Positions 21,376-32,188 of a DNA stretch of 64,000 bases are shown one piece after another (the stretch's first letter is position 1; every line of letters starts with the position of its first letter). This DNA is from Hepsetus odoe (taxonomy: Eukaryota > Chordata > Actinopteri > Characiformes > Hepsetidae). The position numbers and the translations under genes are program-made. Location of the stretch: assembly GCA_017165825.1 (NCBI GenBank), contig CM029381.1:4091865-4155864 (forward strand), in the 5' to 3' direction. The notes under the pieces are model-generated. The model saw nothing but the letters and a program-made list of their open reading frames with translations, made no database searches and was not told the origin of the DNA.

Positions 21376-21985
21376 AAAATACATTATCTCACAAAAGTGA
21401 GTGCACCCCTCACAATTCTGTAAATATTTGTATTATACCTTTTCATGGGACAACATTGAAGATATGACAATTTGATACAATGTAAAGTAAGCAGTGTGCA
21501 GCTTGTATTACAGTGTAAATCTGCTGTCCCTTCAAAATCATGCCCTATTTAACTAGTTTTATGAATTTCTCTTGTCACTTGTTTTATCAAATAATGGCAG
21601 TAAGCCACAGGGGTCAAATCATGGAGGGAAAACATACCTTTGTTACATGAACATGATAGCAAGATGAATATATTTTGTTCTTTTACACACTGGCTCACAA
21701 ACTCAGCATTATTTGAGAGGAAACAAAACACAAATGTATTATGTAACATACGGTTGAATCTAGGGCGGAACAAATTGTGCTCGTGAAATCGATAGTAATA
21801 CAAATGCTTTGTATTACTACTTAGCACAACCAGAACACATAAGCTATAGTTTGTGTAATATTTACCCTCAGAATGTCTATATGTATCTCAGCTTAACGTA
21901 TAACAATAGGCTAACACAGTTCAGCATGAATCAGATGAAAAATCATTAGGTTCAAAATTGCTTTTGTTTTGAACCTAACAAAAAA
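21376..21985. other. unassigned stretch, absent from the other arm
   Basis: AT-rich and with no recognised gene. The opposite arm joins directly across it, so it is either an insertion here or a deletion there. Confidence 0.45.
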
Positions 21986-22288
21986 AAAATTGTTTTATTC
22001 ATTTGACTTTTAAATTACAAATAGCCCACTTCAAATAATTATCAAGTCACCAAGAGACACTTTCAAATTCTACAAGTTTGAGATGGGGAAAAAAAAAAAA
22101 ACTGACATCAGATAGTAGTCAGCAATGCTTTGTCCTTCTATATGAGAGGCCCAGATATTCGCTCCTGGATGGGCTCTTTTATGCTGCGCTTACATGAACA
22201 TCCAATAAAAATCAACATGGCAGTTTCTGGTGCACCGTGCTGTAACAGAGTTCACTAGTATAAAGGAGGTTTTGGACTCTGTTAGGAA

Positions 22289-22592
22289 TCAAGTCAAGTC
22301 AAGTAAAGTAGGATTTTATTGTCATTTCAGCCATATACACAGCACAGTGAAACGAAATAACGTTCTCCAGGACCCTGGTGCTACACACAAGACACAAGAC
22401 AACAGAAGACAACATAATACACAAAAAAGGGCAACAAGTGCAGACAAGACAGACAACAACAGACAGCACAACAGACAGTACATTCATCCGTAAGAGGGCT
22501 GCAATGTAGATTGATTGCAGTGTGACAGTGTGGCGGAGCAGCCTTATTGTTAAAGTGCAGCATGCACTGATATCTCCACATCTGATATAATG
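22289..22592 (-). mobile_element. Rex1-like LINE 3' fragment
   Basis: A (TCAAG)n tail and the same 3' UTR as the LINE at 4430-7794, truncated to about 300 bp. The opposite arm (about 32307) lacks it and reads ctctgttaggaatgcatgat (given on this strand). The right junction carries a duplicated tgatatctccacatct. Confidence 0.85.
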
Positions 22593-22701
22593 CATGATAT
22601 CTCCACATCTCCAGCCAGACCAGAGAGACGTGCAATAGTTCTTTGAAAATGTTTACCAGAAGGAAGTCTTGACACACTCCAGACAAAGACATCCAACGAT
22701 T

Positions 22702-23169
22702 GGGCGTCGGGTGTCACATTGCCTTGACAAAGTTGAGAAGGAGCTTCTCATCAGTGCTGTCAGTTCACACCAAGCCTAAAGATGCACAAGTCTCCTTCAT
22801 CAAAACTTTGAGCTGATAGTAATGGTCACTTTCCTCTCTTTACTGATGTTTTCTGTATATGCTAATTTGTTGTTGGAATGAAAATGTGAAGAATTTAAAA
22901 AAACTCATCACAGACAAACATAAGCTTTGAGAAAAAGCTTAGCGCCTCCCGTGATGCAAACCGCTCAAACAAACACTTTAACTTTTATATCAGAGCAATT
23001 CGTCTAAAAACCAGACTGTTTGTGTGTAAAAAATAATAACTAATAAATATGTTAATAAATAGGAGAGGAAGAAACAGAGTTTATGAGATCCAGCAGATCT
23101 TTTAAGGGCGGGCTGATCGCTTCCTGCTCCTTTAGTAACACGGGGCGCTCGTGAGAACCAGCAAACAAT
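22702..23169. other. unassigned stretch
   Basis: Between the inverted arm and the Rex1 LINE. No gene or repeat recognised. Confidence 0.4.
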
Positions 23170-23229
23170 TGTCATTTAGTATTATTTCTCGCAGGTTCAC
23201 CTGATGTTTAACCAAGCAGATTTCCACTG

Positions 23230-24012
23230 TTGAAGGTGTTGTGGAAAAAACTAATCAGAGAACAAGTCAGAGGCACTGTTAGTCTAACAAAGAGTTTAAT
23301 AATCACTGCAGTGAGGACCTCCTGCACACTCTTTGAACTGTTTTACCCTGCACGCGGTGAGTCACCAGACAATGGGTTCATTGTTTACACCCGGGACCAG
23401 CTGCTAGCGCTGAGCAACCAGCCGATACAGCCCAGCGAAAGAGCAGAGATCCCCAGGGAACTACAGCGGAGGAGACGGGGCTGCAGAGCTTGAGTGAAAC
23501 ACTGGGAGAGCAAGAGACGGTATAAACCATCGGTACCCTCGGTCATTATGGGGAATGTCAGATCTCTCCCTAATAAGATCGATGAGCTAACGGCGCTCAC
23601 CAGGCTCCAGAGAGAGTACAGGGAGGTCAGCTTGATGTGCTTCACGGAGTCCTGGCTGACACACCTCACTCCAGACTCTCTCGCTGCTGTTCAGGGATTC
23701 CACCTGGTGAGAGCGGACCGGAGCGTGAAGGAGACCGGTAAGAGGAAAGGCGGGGGGGTTGTGATGTATGTGAACGAGAGATGGTGTAACCAAGGGCACA
23801 TCTCCGTTAAAGAGCAGTGCTGCACACGGGACGTGGAGCTGCTAGCAGTCAGCATCCGACCGTACTATCTGCCGCGCGAGTTCTCGCAAGTCATCGCGAT
23901 AACTGTTTACATCCTGCCGACGGCAGACGCAGCAGCAGCTTGTGAAACCATACACACAGTTGTGTCTCCATTGCAAGAAAGCGCATACCCAAGCCTTCTT
24001 CCTGATTTCTAG
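23230..24012 (+). pseudogene. Rex1 endonuclease domain (one stop, then frameshift)
   Basis: One frame with a single TGA at 23491-23493 dividing it. The second part opens with the endonuclease signature IMGNVRSLPNKIDELTALTR and has LMCFTESWLTHLTPDSLAAV and KGGGVVMYVNERWC. The catalytic Glu of TESW is present. The frame is lost near 23990, just before the GDFN-type Asp, and continues as a different frame. Confidence 0.75.
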
Positions 24013-24846
24013 TGATTTTAATCATGTCTCCTTGTTCTCCATTCTGCCTACTCTCACCCAGTATGTGGACTGCTGCACCCGGGAAAACAGGACATTGAAC
24101 TTACTGTATGCAAATGCTAAGGATGCATACAGAGCATCACCCCTCCCTCCACTGGGACACTCAGACCATAACCTGGTCCATCTGGTTCCTTCATACATAC
24201 CCTTAGTGTACAAACAACCCCCCACTAGGAGGTATGCGAGAGGATGGTCTGATGAGTCTAGGGCGCTGTGCAGCCCACATGCAGCTTAACAGTCTGCATA
24301 ACCGACTACATCACCTTCTGTGTGGATAACACTGTACCGACCAGGAGAGTACGGTGTTACTCCAATAATAAACCATGGCTGACCCCTGATCTGAGAGCTC
24401 TGCTGAAGCAGAGGTCAAGAGCCTTCGGATCAGGAGATAAAGAGGCAATGAGGACAGCCCAGAAGGAGCTGAAAAGAGAGATAAGGAGGGGGAAGGACAG
24501 ATACAGAGAGAGGCTGGAGGAGCAGCTCAAACAAAACAATGGCAGAGGTGTGTGGAGAGGATTGACCACCATTACTGGAAGGAGCACAGTGAGTAGGGGA
24601 GACCCAGAGTCTGGAGATCGGGACTGGGCTAATAGTTTAAATCTGTTCTTTAACAGGTTTGACTCAGGAATCTGCCCCTCACCCAACCATCAAAGCACAG
24701 TACATGCCTGTGCCCCCTTTCACACCTCTCTGCAAACTCCAACGGCACCTCCCCATCACACCTCTCTGCAACCCCCACCAGGGATATCAGCTGCGTATCC
24801 CCTTTTATCTTTATCTTCTCCTTCTCTACCCCCCCCTTTCCCCTGA
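23942..24846 (+). pseudogene. Rex1 linker between endonuclease and RT, frameshifted
   Basis: Two frames carry on from the endonuclease. The frame to 24289 has SSDFNHVSL and LGHSDHNLVHLVP, the last two catalytic motifs of the endonuclease. The frame from 24268 has KPWLTPDLRALLKQRSRAF and WANSLNLFFNRFD, the linker before RT. Confidence 0.7.
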
Positions 24847-25663
24847 GGACTCTACTGCTCCCTCCTGCTACCCCACTCATCAGGAGGCTCCCACTCTCTC
24901 ACCACACGATAGCCTCTCCATCACAGCTGACCAGGTGCAGTGTCAGCTGAGGAAGTTGAAGCACAGGAAAGCCACAGGTCCGGATGGTGTCAGCTCCAGC
25001 CTGCTGAGGGACTGTGCAGATCAACTCTGTGAGGTTATTACCTACATCTTTAACCTCAGCCTCAGCCTGGAGCGTGTCCCCATTCTGTGGAAGACCTCAT
25101 GCCTCGTTCCAGTCCCCAAGACGTCGCACCCCAAGGAGCCAAACCATTTCAGACCTGTTGCCCTTACCTCTAACCTGATGAAGGCTATGGAGAGGATCAT
25201 CCTCCATCACCTTCGTCCACTGGTCAGGAGGGACTTGGACCTGCTGCAGTTTGCTTACCAGCCGCACATCGGGGTGGATGACGCTGTCATCTACCTGCTG
25301 CATCAGGCCCTCACTCACCTGGAGAGTGCCAAGAGCACTGTGAGAGTCATGTTATTTGACTTCTCTAGTGCTTTCAACACAATCCGGCCTTCAGCTCTGA
25401 GGGGGAAGCTGGAGGGAGTGGGTGTGGACCATCACATGTCTGAGGGGATTATTGACAACCTCACCAATAGGCCCCAGTATGTGAGACTCCGGGACTGTTT
25501 GTCTGAGGTGGTGGTCTGCAGCACTGGAGCCCCACAAGGAACAGTCCTCACCCTTCCTCTTCACCCTGTACACGGCAGACTTCAAACACAACACGGACAC
25601 CTGTCACCTGCAGAAGTTCTCCGACGACACTGCTATTGTTGGTCGTGTGTCGGAGGGGAATGA
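24659..25663 (+). pseudogene. Rex1 RT domain, 3'-truncated
   Basis: From about residue 90 the frame reads ITADQVQCQLRKLKHRKATG (RT entry), GPDGVSSSLL, NHFRPVALTSNLMKAMERII, FDFSSAFNTI (first catalytic Asp) and STGAPQGTVL. It shifts before the DD box (FSDDTAIVG can be read at about 25617 in another frame) and ends. The first 90 residues, Pro-rich, are linker. The element cannot be active. Confidence 0.8.
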
Positions 25664-25748
25664 GCAGGAATACAGGGGGAGAATATTCTCCACATTTATT
25701 GCTGTGGGTGTCACGCTTACCACCTTGTGAGGACCAGTTTGCCTTGGT

Positions 25749-27278
25749 TCATTCCACTAAAAATTCCATCACAAAAGCTGATCCATTGTCTGAACTTATC
25801 TGTGATGGGATTCCAAACCTTGCGATTACCTCTCTCGTCAAAAACTTAATAACAGTTCCAGCACCTTGATCTTTGGATGGGATTGCTTCCACCCACCTGC
25901 TAAATCTGTCAATTACCACAAGCATGTACCTGTATCCTCTTACCCTTTTAATCATGTCCACATAATCAATCACTAGATGTTGAAATGGTCCGGTAGGTAC
26001 CGGTATATGACCAGCTGGGGTAGTGATTCCCTTTCGCACATTATTTTGAGCACAAACATCGCATCGGCTCAGCAATTCATCAATCGTTGCCTGTAAATAT
26101 GGAGACCAAAACCCTTGTTTCTTTATTTTTCTTACCACTTCTCCTCTTGCGCAATGATCCAACCCATGTGCATTAGTGATTAGTATTGTTAGTAATGTGT
26201 TAGGTGCAATCAACAATCCTTCATGATTTCTCCATAACCCTTTTTCATCTTGTTTAGCTCCTCTGTTACTCCACATAGTTCTTTCACACAATGTTGCTTG
26301 TTTCTGCATTTCCACCAAGTCATCCAGTGTAGTTATAGGTTCGATAGCTACCATTGGTGCCATCACCAGATCCTCACACTTAGAGGCCTTTTTAGCTGCC
26401 TCATCAGCCAAATTATTCCCCTTTATCACATAGTCATTTCCTTTTTTGTGTGCCTGACATTTAACTATTGCCAGTCTTCTTGGCAGCATCATAGCACTCA
26501 TCAACTCCAGTATTTGCTGCAAATGTTGTATTGGGCTACCATCAGTCTTCTTAAAACCTCGCTGTTTCCATACTGCCCCAAATAAATGTGTAACTCCATG
26601 AGCATACGCTGAGTCAGTAAAAACATTAACACTCTTTCCCTTTGCCAATCTACATGCCTCAGTTACTGCTTTCAGCTCTGCTAGTTGGGCAGAACAAGGC
26701 TGAGGAAAATTTTCGGCCTTTTCTACCTCAAAAACATCTCCATTTCCTTTCTTCACCACTGCATATCCCGCATGGTTCCCCAAGTGATCCCTAAAACAGG
26801 ATCCATCAACAAAATAAATCACTTCTGCTTCCGGAATTGGTGTAGACTCTAAATCAGGTCTTAACTTAGAGAACGCCAATGAACTAGCTATGCAATCATG
26901 TGGTTTTCCTTCAAACTGGAAAGGTAATAATTCTGCTGGATTAACTGTATTACATCTCCTAAGAGTCACATCTGGAAATGTAAGCAAGAACGAGTACTGC
27001 AAACTCCTTGCTTGTGTTAAAACAAATCTGCTATTCTCAATCAGCTCTATGATTTTGTGATGGGAATAGATGACCACTGGAAACCCCATCGTCAGAACTG
27101 AAGCTTTCTCGTAAGCATAATGTACTGCTGCTAAACCCTGATAACATGGTGGCCATCCCTGAGCCACTCCATCCAGTTTAGTGCTATAATAAGCTATTGG
27201 TTGTTTCTTTCTTCCACTACATGTCTCCTGCATCAACACTGCTGAAGCAAATCCATCACAGCGATTAGCAACAAACAA
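25749..27278 (-). pseudogene. ERV RT-connection, RNase H and truncated integrase
   Basis: 509 open codons. Residues 1-130 are the RT thumb/connection. RNase H (about 145-300) has all four acidic positions: VDGSC, AELKAV, FTDSAYAHG and ADEAAKKAS. Integrase begins at about 350 with the HHCC zinc-binding region (ending CDVCAQ). The core has DYVDMI and SSDNGSAF, the first two acidic catalytic residues. The frame ends about ten residues later, before the third (Glu), so integrase is incomplete. The start is a frameshift point, not a real initiation codon. Confidence 0.85.
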
Positions 27279-27868
27279 AAAAAAGGTTTATCATAATCTG
27301 GTGTAGCTAACACTGGTGCTGTTTGCATTTCCTGCTTCAGAGTTTCAAACGCCACATAAGCATCAGATGTCCATTTTAATGGAGCATTCAATGTCTTTGA
27401 TCCTTCTTCTGCTATCAGTCCCCTCAAGGGTGCAGTCTTTATTGCATAATCTTCAATCCATTCTGCACTAAACCCCGTCATTCCAAGGAATGACATCATC
27501 TGTCCCACCGTCGTTGGTTGTGGTGCTTTACTGATTCCCTCCAGCTGTGAAGGGGCTATTGCTTTTGTTCCATGTGCCACAAGCCGTCCCAGGTACTTTA
27601 CCTGCAGTTGGCAATATTGTAATTTTGCTTGTAACACCTTATGTCCCCCCTCAGCTAATTGTCGGAGAACTTTAACAGAGTCTTCATGACATTGATCTAC
27701 TGTCGGGGAACACAAGATTAAATCATCAACATATTGTAGCATTGTGCTGTTCAAATCCAGTTCCTCTAGATCCTGTCTCAAAACTTGATTAAATATATGA
27801 GGGGGAATGTTTGAATCCCTGTGGTAACCTGGTATAGCTGTACTGCTTCCCCCTGTAAGTAAATGCAA
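27233..27868 (-). pseudogene. ERV RT, C-terminal half of palm and thumb
   Basis: Contains the catalytic box MLQYVDDLILCSP, followed by HKVLQAKLQYCQLQVKYLG and SFLGMTGFSAEWIEDY, the RT palm end and thumb of gammaretroviral type. It joins the upstream RT piece by a frameshift around 27830-27860 and the RNase H piece by a frameshift near 27270. Two of the three RT catalytic aspartates are in this piece. Confidence 0.85.
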
Positions 27869-28439
27869 ATAAATACCTCGACTCTTCTGCTATTGGAATG
27901 CTAAAAAATGCAGAACACAAATCTATTATCGTAAAGTACTTGGCATCTGGCGGAATGTTCATGAGTAGTGTGTGTGGATTGGGCACTTCCGCTTGCCAAT
28001 CTTCTACCGCTGCGTTTACTGCTCTTAGATCGTGCACCAATCGCCACTTAGTTTTATCTGCCTTTTGTACTGGGAGTATAGGGGTGTTACATGGGCTTCT
28101 CATCTCTATTAGTACTCCTGCTTCTACCAGCCCCATTATAGTTCTCTCTATTCCCTGTTCAGCTTCTGGTTTTAATGGATACTGAGCTCTCCTAGGTAGT
28201 TGTGCTCTAGGTTTCAGTCTGATCTGAACTGGTGAAGCTGATTTTACCTGTCCCACATCTGTCTCATGTCGCGACCACAGTTCTTCAGGAACTTGCTTAA
28301 TCATTTGTTTCTTCAGGGAATCTTCTTCTTCTTTCAGTTGTGCACTCATTCGCTTCCAGACATCATCATTTTCAGATCTAGGGATTGCTACTGCCTGTGG
28401 TGTTGCTATCACTTCCAATTCACACAACACTTTGATCAT
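27789..28439 (-). pseudogene. ERV RT, N-terminal half
   Basis: Fingers and palm of RT: AQYPLKPEAEQGIERTIMGL, VLIEMRSPCNTPILPVQKAD, WRLVHDLRAVN, FTIIDLCSAFFSIPI (first catalytic Asp) and YTRLPQGFKHSP. It is in the same frame as the upstream extra domain and is separated from it by one TGA at 28497-28499. Confidence 0.85.
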
Positions 28440-28499
28440 TGAATTATCTTCAGCACACAGTATCAGTGCATTTTGTGTCTTCTCCCACTTTAGTTCTTC

Positions 28500-28964
28500 T
28501 CATCTTTTAACCATTGTTCCCAACTCCTTGGACTCAAATCCCTCATTTATTAGCAGCGTCACGTGTGGTCTTGCTGCTTCAACATCGTACCACTCACTGA
28601 TGAACTCATTATCTTCCACTTGAAGAGCTGCTCCTTCTGTCCCTATCACCACACTTCTAATTTTAAGGTTAACTTTTGTTCCTGCAGTCTTTCTAAGCCA
28701 TTCTTCCTCCAGCATCTCATCCTGGCTTTTATCATAAATCATAGTACAGTGATATTCTAATCTGGGGTCTCTTGCTTTTGGTATCTGCGCTAAAATAAAC
28801 TTCCCCCATAGACTCATTATTTCTTGAACTGGTTTTTCTATCTCTCCTAACCAATACACATTAGCTTCCTTTCCTAATGTCATGTTCATCTGAGCACTAA
28901 CTGCCACTTCATCCACATAAACTCCATCAGGTATACACCAAATTTGGAATCCCAGCTGGCACAA
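28500..28964 (-). pseudogene. ERV extra domain between protease and RT, possible 2H-phosphoesterase-like
   Basis: 154 codons between two in-frame TGA stops. The first 10 or so residues complete the protease. The remainder is not protease or RT. It has two H-x-T motifs, each in a predicted beta strand: YHCTMIYD (His at residue 72, codon 28749-28751) and PHVTLLIN (His at residue 134, codon 28563-28565), with a helix and a beta-rich part (KVNLKIRSVVIG) between. Two such motifs are the hallmark of 2H phosphoesterases. The 62-residue spacing is shorter than the usual 75-90, so the assignment is an inference. A dUTPase, which some retroviruses have at this place, does not fit. Confidence 0.45.
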
Positions 28965-29285
28965 AGCATTTCTCCCTAATAAATTTACTGGAGTTTGCTC
29001 TCAAACTAAGATTGGTAAAATGATTGTTTTTCCCTGCACTGTTACTTTAACTGGAGCTGTTACTGGTATTAACTGCACTTGTCCTGAGAATCCTACTGTC
29101 TTTACGAATTTTCCTGACCTGGGGAGGTTTATGGCATAATTTGAATTTAGGCATGTATAACAAGCTCCTGTATCTATCATCATGGGTATAGTTTTGCCAT
29201 TCACCTGAACCTGCAGCATTGGTTCCTCATCAGCTCCCTTGCTTGTCAATAAGAGCTGACCCTCCCCTGTAGGACCCTCTGGGCC
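28920..29285 (-). pseudogene. ERV aspartic protease
   Basis: The retroviral protease core has the catalytic motif MMIDTGACYTCL after a beta strand (MLQVQVNGKTIP). A TGA at about 28998-29000 interrupts the frame. It then resumes with VNLLGRNALCQLGF, the conserved second half (LLGRD-like, here with N for D). It follows gag in the same frame after a TAG. Confidence 0.8.
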
Positions 29286-29288
29286 TCC

Positions 29289-30221
29289 CTAGCACCCTTT
29301 TTTCCCACCCCAGTAATTTACTGGGCCGGAGTTTTGATTTAATCCAGTCCAGGCAGGGTTCTGATTCCCTCCTGTCCATGGATGTCCTAAATTTGGGTTT
29401 TGCTGTGATTGTTCCTGACCCACAATTTGGGGAGCCCGCCAACCCGCATCTCCCCGCACTCCAGGTCCCTTCCATGGATTTACTGAACATCTCCTTCGGG
29501 TGTGTCCTGGTTGTCCACACCCCCAACACACTCCAGGTGGACCTTGTGGCTGTTGCTGCGGTTGTCTGCCGAATTTCGGTTTGCTTGGTCCACTTCCGCC
29601 AGGCTGTGCGTACACATTGATGATTGGAACTGAAGGAGTTGTGGGTTGCTGTGGTTGTTGAACTCCATCCAGTTGCTGACTCACTGGTGATGCAGGATTA
29701 GGAGTCACTGGCATTTGTGATGCCTGCAAAGTCTTTTCTTCCACGACTGCAGCTTGAGTCTTTTCCCCCTTTTTCTTAGCTTTTCCTGTCAGTTCTCCCA
29801 GTTGAAGCTGAGCCACCTTTCTCAGCACTTCTCTTTCTTGTTCTTTGGTTTTCTTTTCATCTTGTCTGTGTTTATCCACAGTGTGTGTCACGTGGGCTAC
29901 AAATTCATCAAAAGTCTTTTCAGTCAGTCCCACTACATCTTCCAGTTTGCTTTTGACTTTTTCTGGAAGGCCGTCCAGGACCAATGTCCGAAAGACCACT
30001 TTCATGAGACTGTCTTGATCTGGGTCACTTCCTGCTTCTGCTCTCCACATCTTTTTCATGCAATGAACATAAGCAGAGGGATTTTCAGTTTCTCCTATTG
30101 GCTCTCCTTTCAGAGTCTTCAGGTCCAGTTTTCTTGGATACACTTCCCTCATTGCGTTCAGTCTGTTTCGGAAACAGTCTGTTTCGGTATGGATTAAATT
30201 CCACACCATCACTGGTCGCAT
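29289..30221 (-). pseudogene. ERV gag, capsid C-terminal part and nucleocapsid
   Basis: 310 codons ending at TAG 29289-29291. The region around residues 40-65 (GETENPSAYVHCMKKMWRA) is the capsid homology region. A charged Lys/Glu-rich stretch follows, then a Gln/Pro-rich spacer and a CCHC zinc knuckle of the form CWGCGQPGHTRRRC in the nucleocapsid. The C-terminus is Asn/Gly/Gln-rich. The TAG is followed by GGAGGC and pol in the same frame. Confidence 0.85.
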
Positions 30222-30792
30222 CCGCAGCGTGATGCTCCATGCCTGCTTTTGTCATGATTTCCTCCATTGCTTTTTGACCAATTATTCGGGCCAATAAGGC
30301 TTTTACATCTCCTATAGCAAAGAGACGCCCAAGTGTCTTTTCTTCAAAGTCCAGTATCCACTTCTGAGCCCCTTCATGCAGATCGGGCAAGCTATTGACC
30401 AACCCCTCCAAATCCTGGGTCTGCCATGGTATGTAATGAGCATGTCTTCCCTTAATCAATATAGGTGCTTGTACCATCCCACATTTTCTTCCCGATCTTA
30501 ATCTCATACTTGGCTCTGCCTGAATCTCAATGTCCTCTTCGCTTTCTGATATTTCACCATTATCCCTTCTACTCTGTCTCTTTGGGCTTTTTCTTTCCAT
30601 TGCAGTGCGCACAATTTCATCCAGATTAGTAATTGATTTGCTTATTCTTTGGATAGAATCATCAAAACATTGTGTCATCCAGCTTTTGGGCCTCCCCCTT
30701 GGTGCACTCCATCCTACTCTTCTCTCATCTCTATTTCCCTTAGTCATCTCAGTCCTCACTCTCCTTTCCTCTTCCTGTAACAGCCTTTCCAT
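30085..30792 (-). pseudogene. ERV gag, capsid N-terminal part
   Basis: 235 codons in another frame, shifted near 30215. It includes a basic region (RKSPKRQSRRDN) and the capsid start QAPILIKGRHAHYIPWQTQD with LARIIGQKAMEEI. It joins the C-terminal gag piece by a frameshift. Confidence 0.75.
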
Positions 30793-31560
30793 ATCTTTTA
30801 ACTCTCTCCTTAATTCTCTCTTTTCTCATCTGTTTTCTGTACTTCCTGTAACAATCCAACACACCTTCGTCATCACTGTCTTCCCATTCTGTCTGCTCAA
30901 TTCTTCCCTCATCACCTTTCACTGACCGTGCCTCTGACTCCCTCTCTCTCCTTGCTGCCTCTTCACTCTCTAGTACTGCACTTCTCCACTCCTGCTGTAA
31001 TTTATTAAGATCTGGATATACTGTCTCACTACTCTGTTGCTTACTCTCTCTCTCTCTCCTGTGCAGTGGGGCCCCTCCCTTTTGTGGAGGGTCGGTGGGT
31101 TTTTGGGTGTTCTCTCAGCATCCTCTGAGATTCTCTTCTCATCTTTCAAGGCTGCTTCTTGTTCATCTTCTGGTTCTGGATCCTTTTTGTCGTCTGTCAC
31201 AGTCACTTGTCCAGAAATATCAAACTTCCCTTCAATGACAGGATACTGTCCCACATAAGGTGGAGGGGTATCATACATCTTCAACTTCTTCTCTGTTTCT
31301 TCTTTTCTCTCTTTAATCTCCTGTCTTCCGTTAATAACTTATTGAAGGTTCTCTTCTCCTTTTTTCTTAAAGAATTTTAGGATTTCTAATTTGTCCTGTC
31401 GCTTTACTTGTCGTTTGTCAGATTTGTCCTTTGGTTTGTGGTTCAGGATGAGAATCTCCAGGGCCTCACAAAGTGTTACATCATATGTGCCTTCTGCTGG
31501 CACATTTCTTAGTCATCCTTATTCTTTGACTCTCTTTGTCCCACTTATTATTAATAATGA
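30793..31560 (-). pseudogene. ERV gag, matrix / spacer region with PPPY motif
   Basis: Decayed N-terminal gag. The frame 30970-31284 has TPPPYVGQYPVIEG, which contains a PPPY late-domain motif of the kind that recruits the budding machinery, and then acidic and basic spacers. No clean start codon or leader. The element is cut off near 31560 by a SINE and an AT repeat. Confidence 0.6.
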
Positions 31561-31568
31561 AAAAAAAA

Positions 31569-31827
31569 GAAAGTGAAAGTGACAACCCTTGTCATTGCGA
31601 GGTCACAGCACTGCAAACCATGAACCACAACGAAATTGGACCTCTGCTTTTAACCCATGCACACAAACACCGTGCAGCAGTGGGCAGCTATTGAAAGCGC
31701 CCGGGGAGCAGTGACAGGGACGGTACCTTGCTCAGGGGTACCTCAGGGCAACCTACTTGTGAGGGAATCGAACCCACAATCTTCTGATGCAGGGCCAACG
31801 CCCTAACCACTAGGCCACCACTGCCCC
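31569..31827 (-). mobile_element. tRNA-derived SINE (family A)
   Basis: Complete copy on the minus strand: head ggggcagtggtggcctagtg and ggttcgattccctc, body with caaggtaccgtccctgtcac, and tail ending gtcactttcactttc. Confidence 0.9.
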
Positions 31828-31875
31828 AATAATGTTGTTATTATTATTATTCTAACTATTTTATTTGTTTATTTT

Positions 31876-31883
<8 letters not shown>

Positions 31884-31941
<58 letters not shown>
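31884..31941. repeat. (AT)n microsatellite
   Basis: Long AT run within an ATTT-rich block (31830-31970). Confidence 0.95.
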
Positions 31942-31946
<5 letters not shown>

Positions 31947-31970
31947 TTTTAATTTATTTATTTTTGAAAC

Positions 31971-32188
31971 ACTTAGCAATTATTTAATCATTTATTAGTG
32001 ATGTTTCTACTTTACAATTGATCCTTCTAAGATCAGCACCGGTATTTCAAGGTGGTCTTCCCATCCAGCTTCCCAATTGTAGGTGCAGCTGGTTGCTCTC
32101 TTCTGGGACAGATTTATGTAACAAACTCTGTGAACTCAGTAATGTGAGGGCACTGTGAGGCAAGGGATAAAGTAAAGGGATTTTACTA
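31971..32188. other. unassigned stretch
   Basis: Short non-coding interval before the right inverted arm. Nothing recognised. Confidence 0.4.

Larger units (their letters stand above)
20678..22701 (+). repeat. inverted duplication X, left arm
   Basis: Matches the reverse complement of 32189-32983 over several hundred bases: 20678-20932, 21123-21275 and about 21990-22288 plus 22593-22701. Differences: a SINE (20934-21124) and a LINE fragment (22289-22592) present only here, and about 700 bp (21276-21985) with no counterpart in the other arm. The arm begins at the gap, so it may extend further. Confidence 0.85.
23170..25665 (+). mobile_element. Rex1 LINE (Babar/CR1 group), decayed
   Basis: One element with endonuclease then RT on the plus strand. 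The RT motifs LLQFAYQPHIGVDDAVIYLL, FDFSSAFNTIRPSALRGKLE, STGAPQGTVL and a frameshifted FSDDTAIVG box (about 25617) are typical of fish Rex1. It breaks off at about 25665, right after the catalytic box, against the truncated endogenous retrovirus. The 5' limit is approximate. No target duplication is seen. Confidence 0.8.
25700..31560 (-). mobile_element. gammaretrovirus-like endogenous retrovirus, gag-pol, both ends lost
   Basis: An old retroviral copy on the minus strand with, in order, gag (31560-29289), protease (29285-28920), an extra domain (28960-28500), RT (28440-27300), RNase H and partial integrase (27278-25749). Gag and pol are in the same frame and separated by one TAG, as in gammaretroviruses. 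No LTR, primer site or env is present: the 3' side ends in integrase against a Rex1 LINE, and the 5' side ends at a SINE. Several frameshifts and stops are present. Class I (gamma/epsilon-like) is inferred from the RT, the RNase H tether and the amber gag-pol junction. Confidence 0.85.

Noticed and set aside
28500..28964. dUTPase between protease and RT
   Set aside because: None of the five dUTPase motifs is seen, and the H-x-T pair does not belong to that family.
29754..30197. Plus-strand hydrophobic ORF (147 codons; also 30530-30925)
   Set aside because: Antisense shadows of retroviral gag on the minus strand; the composition follows the opposite-strand codons.
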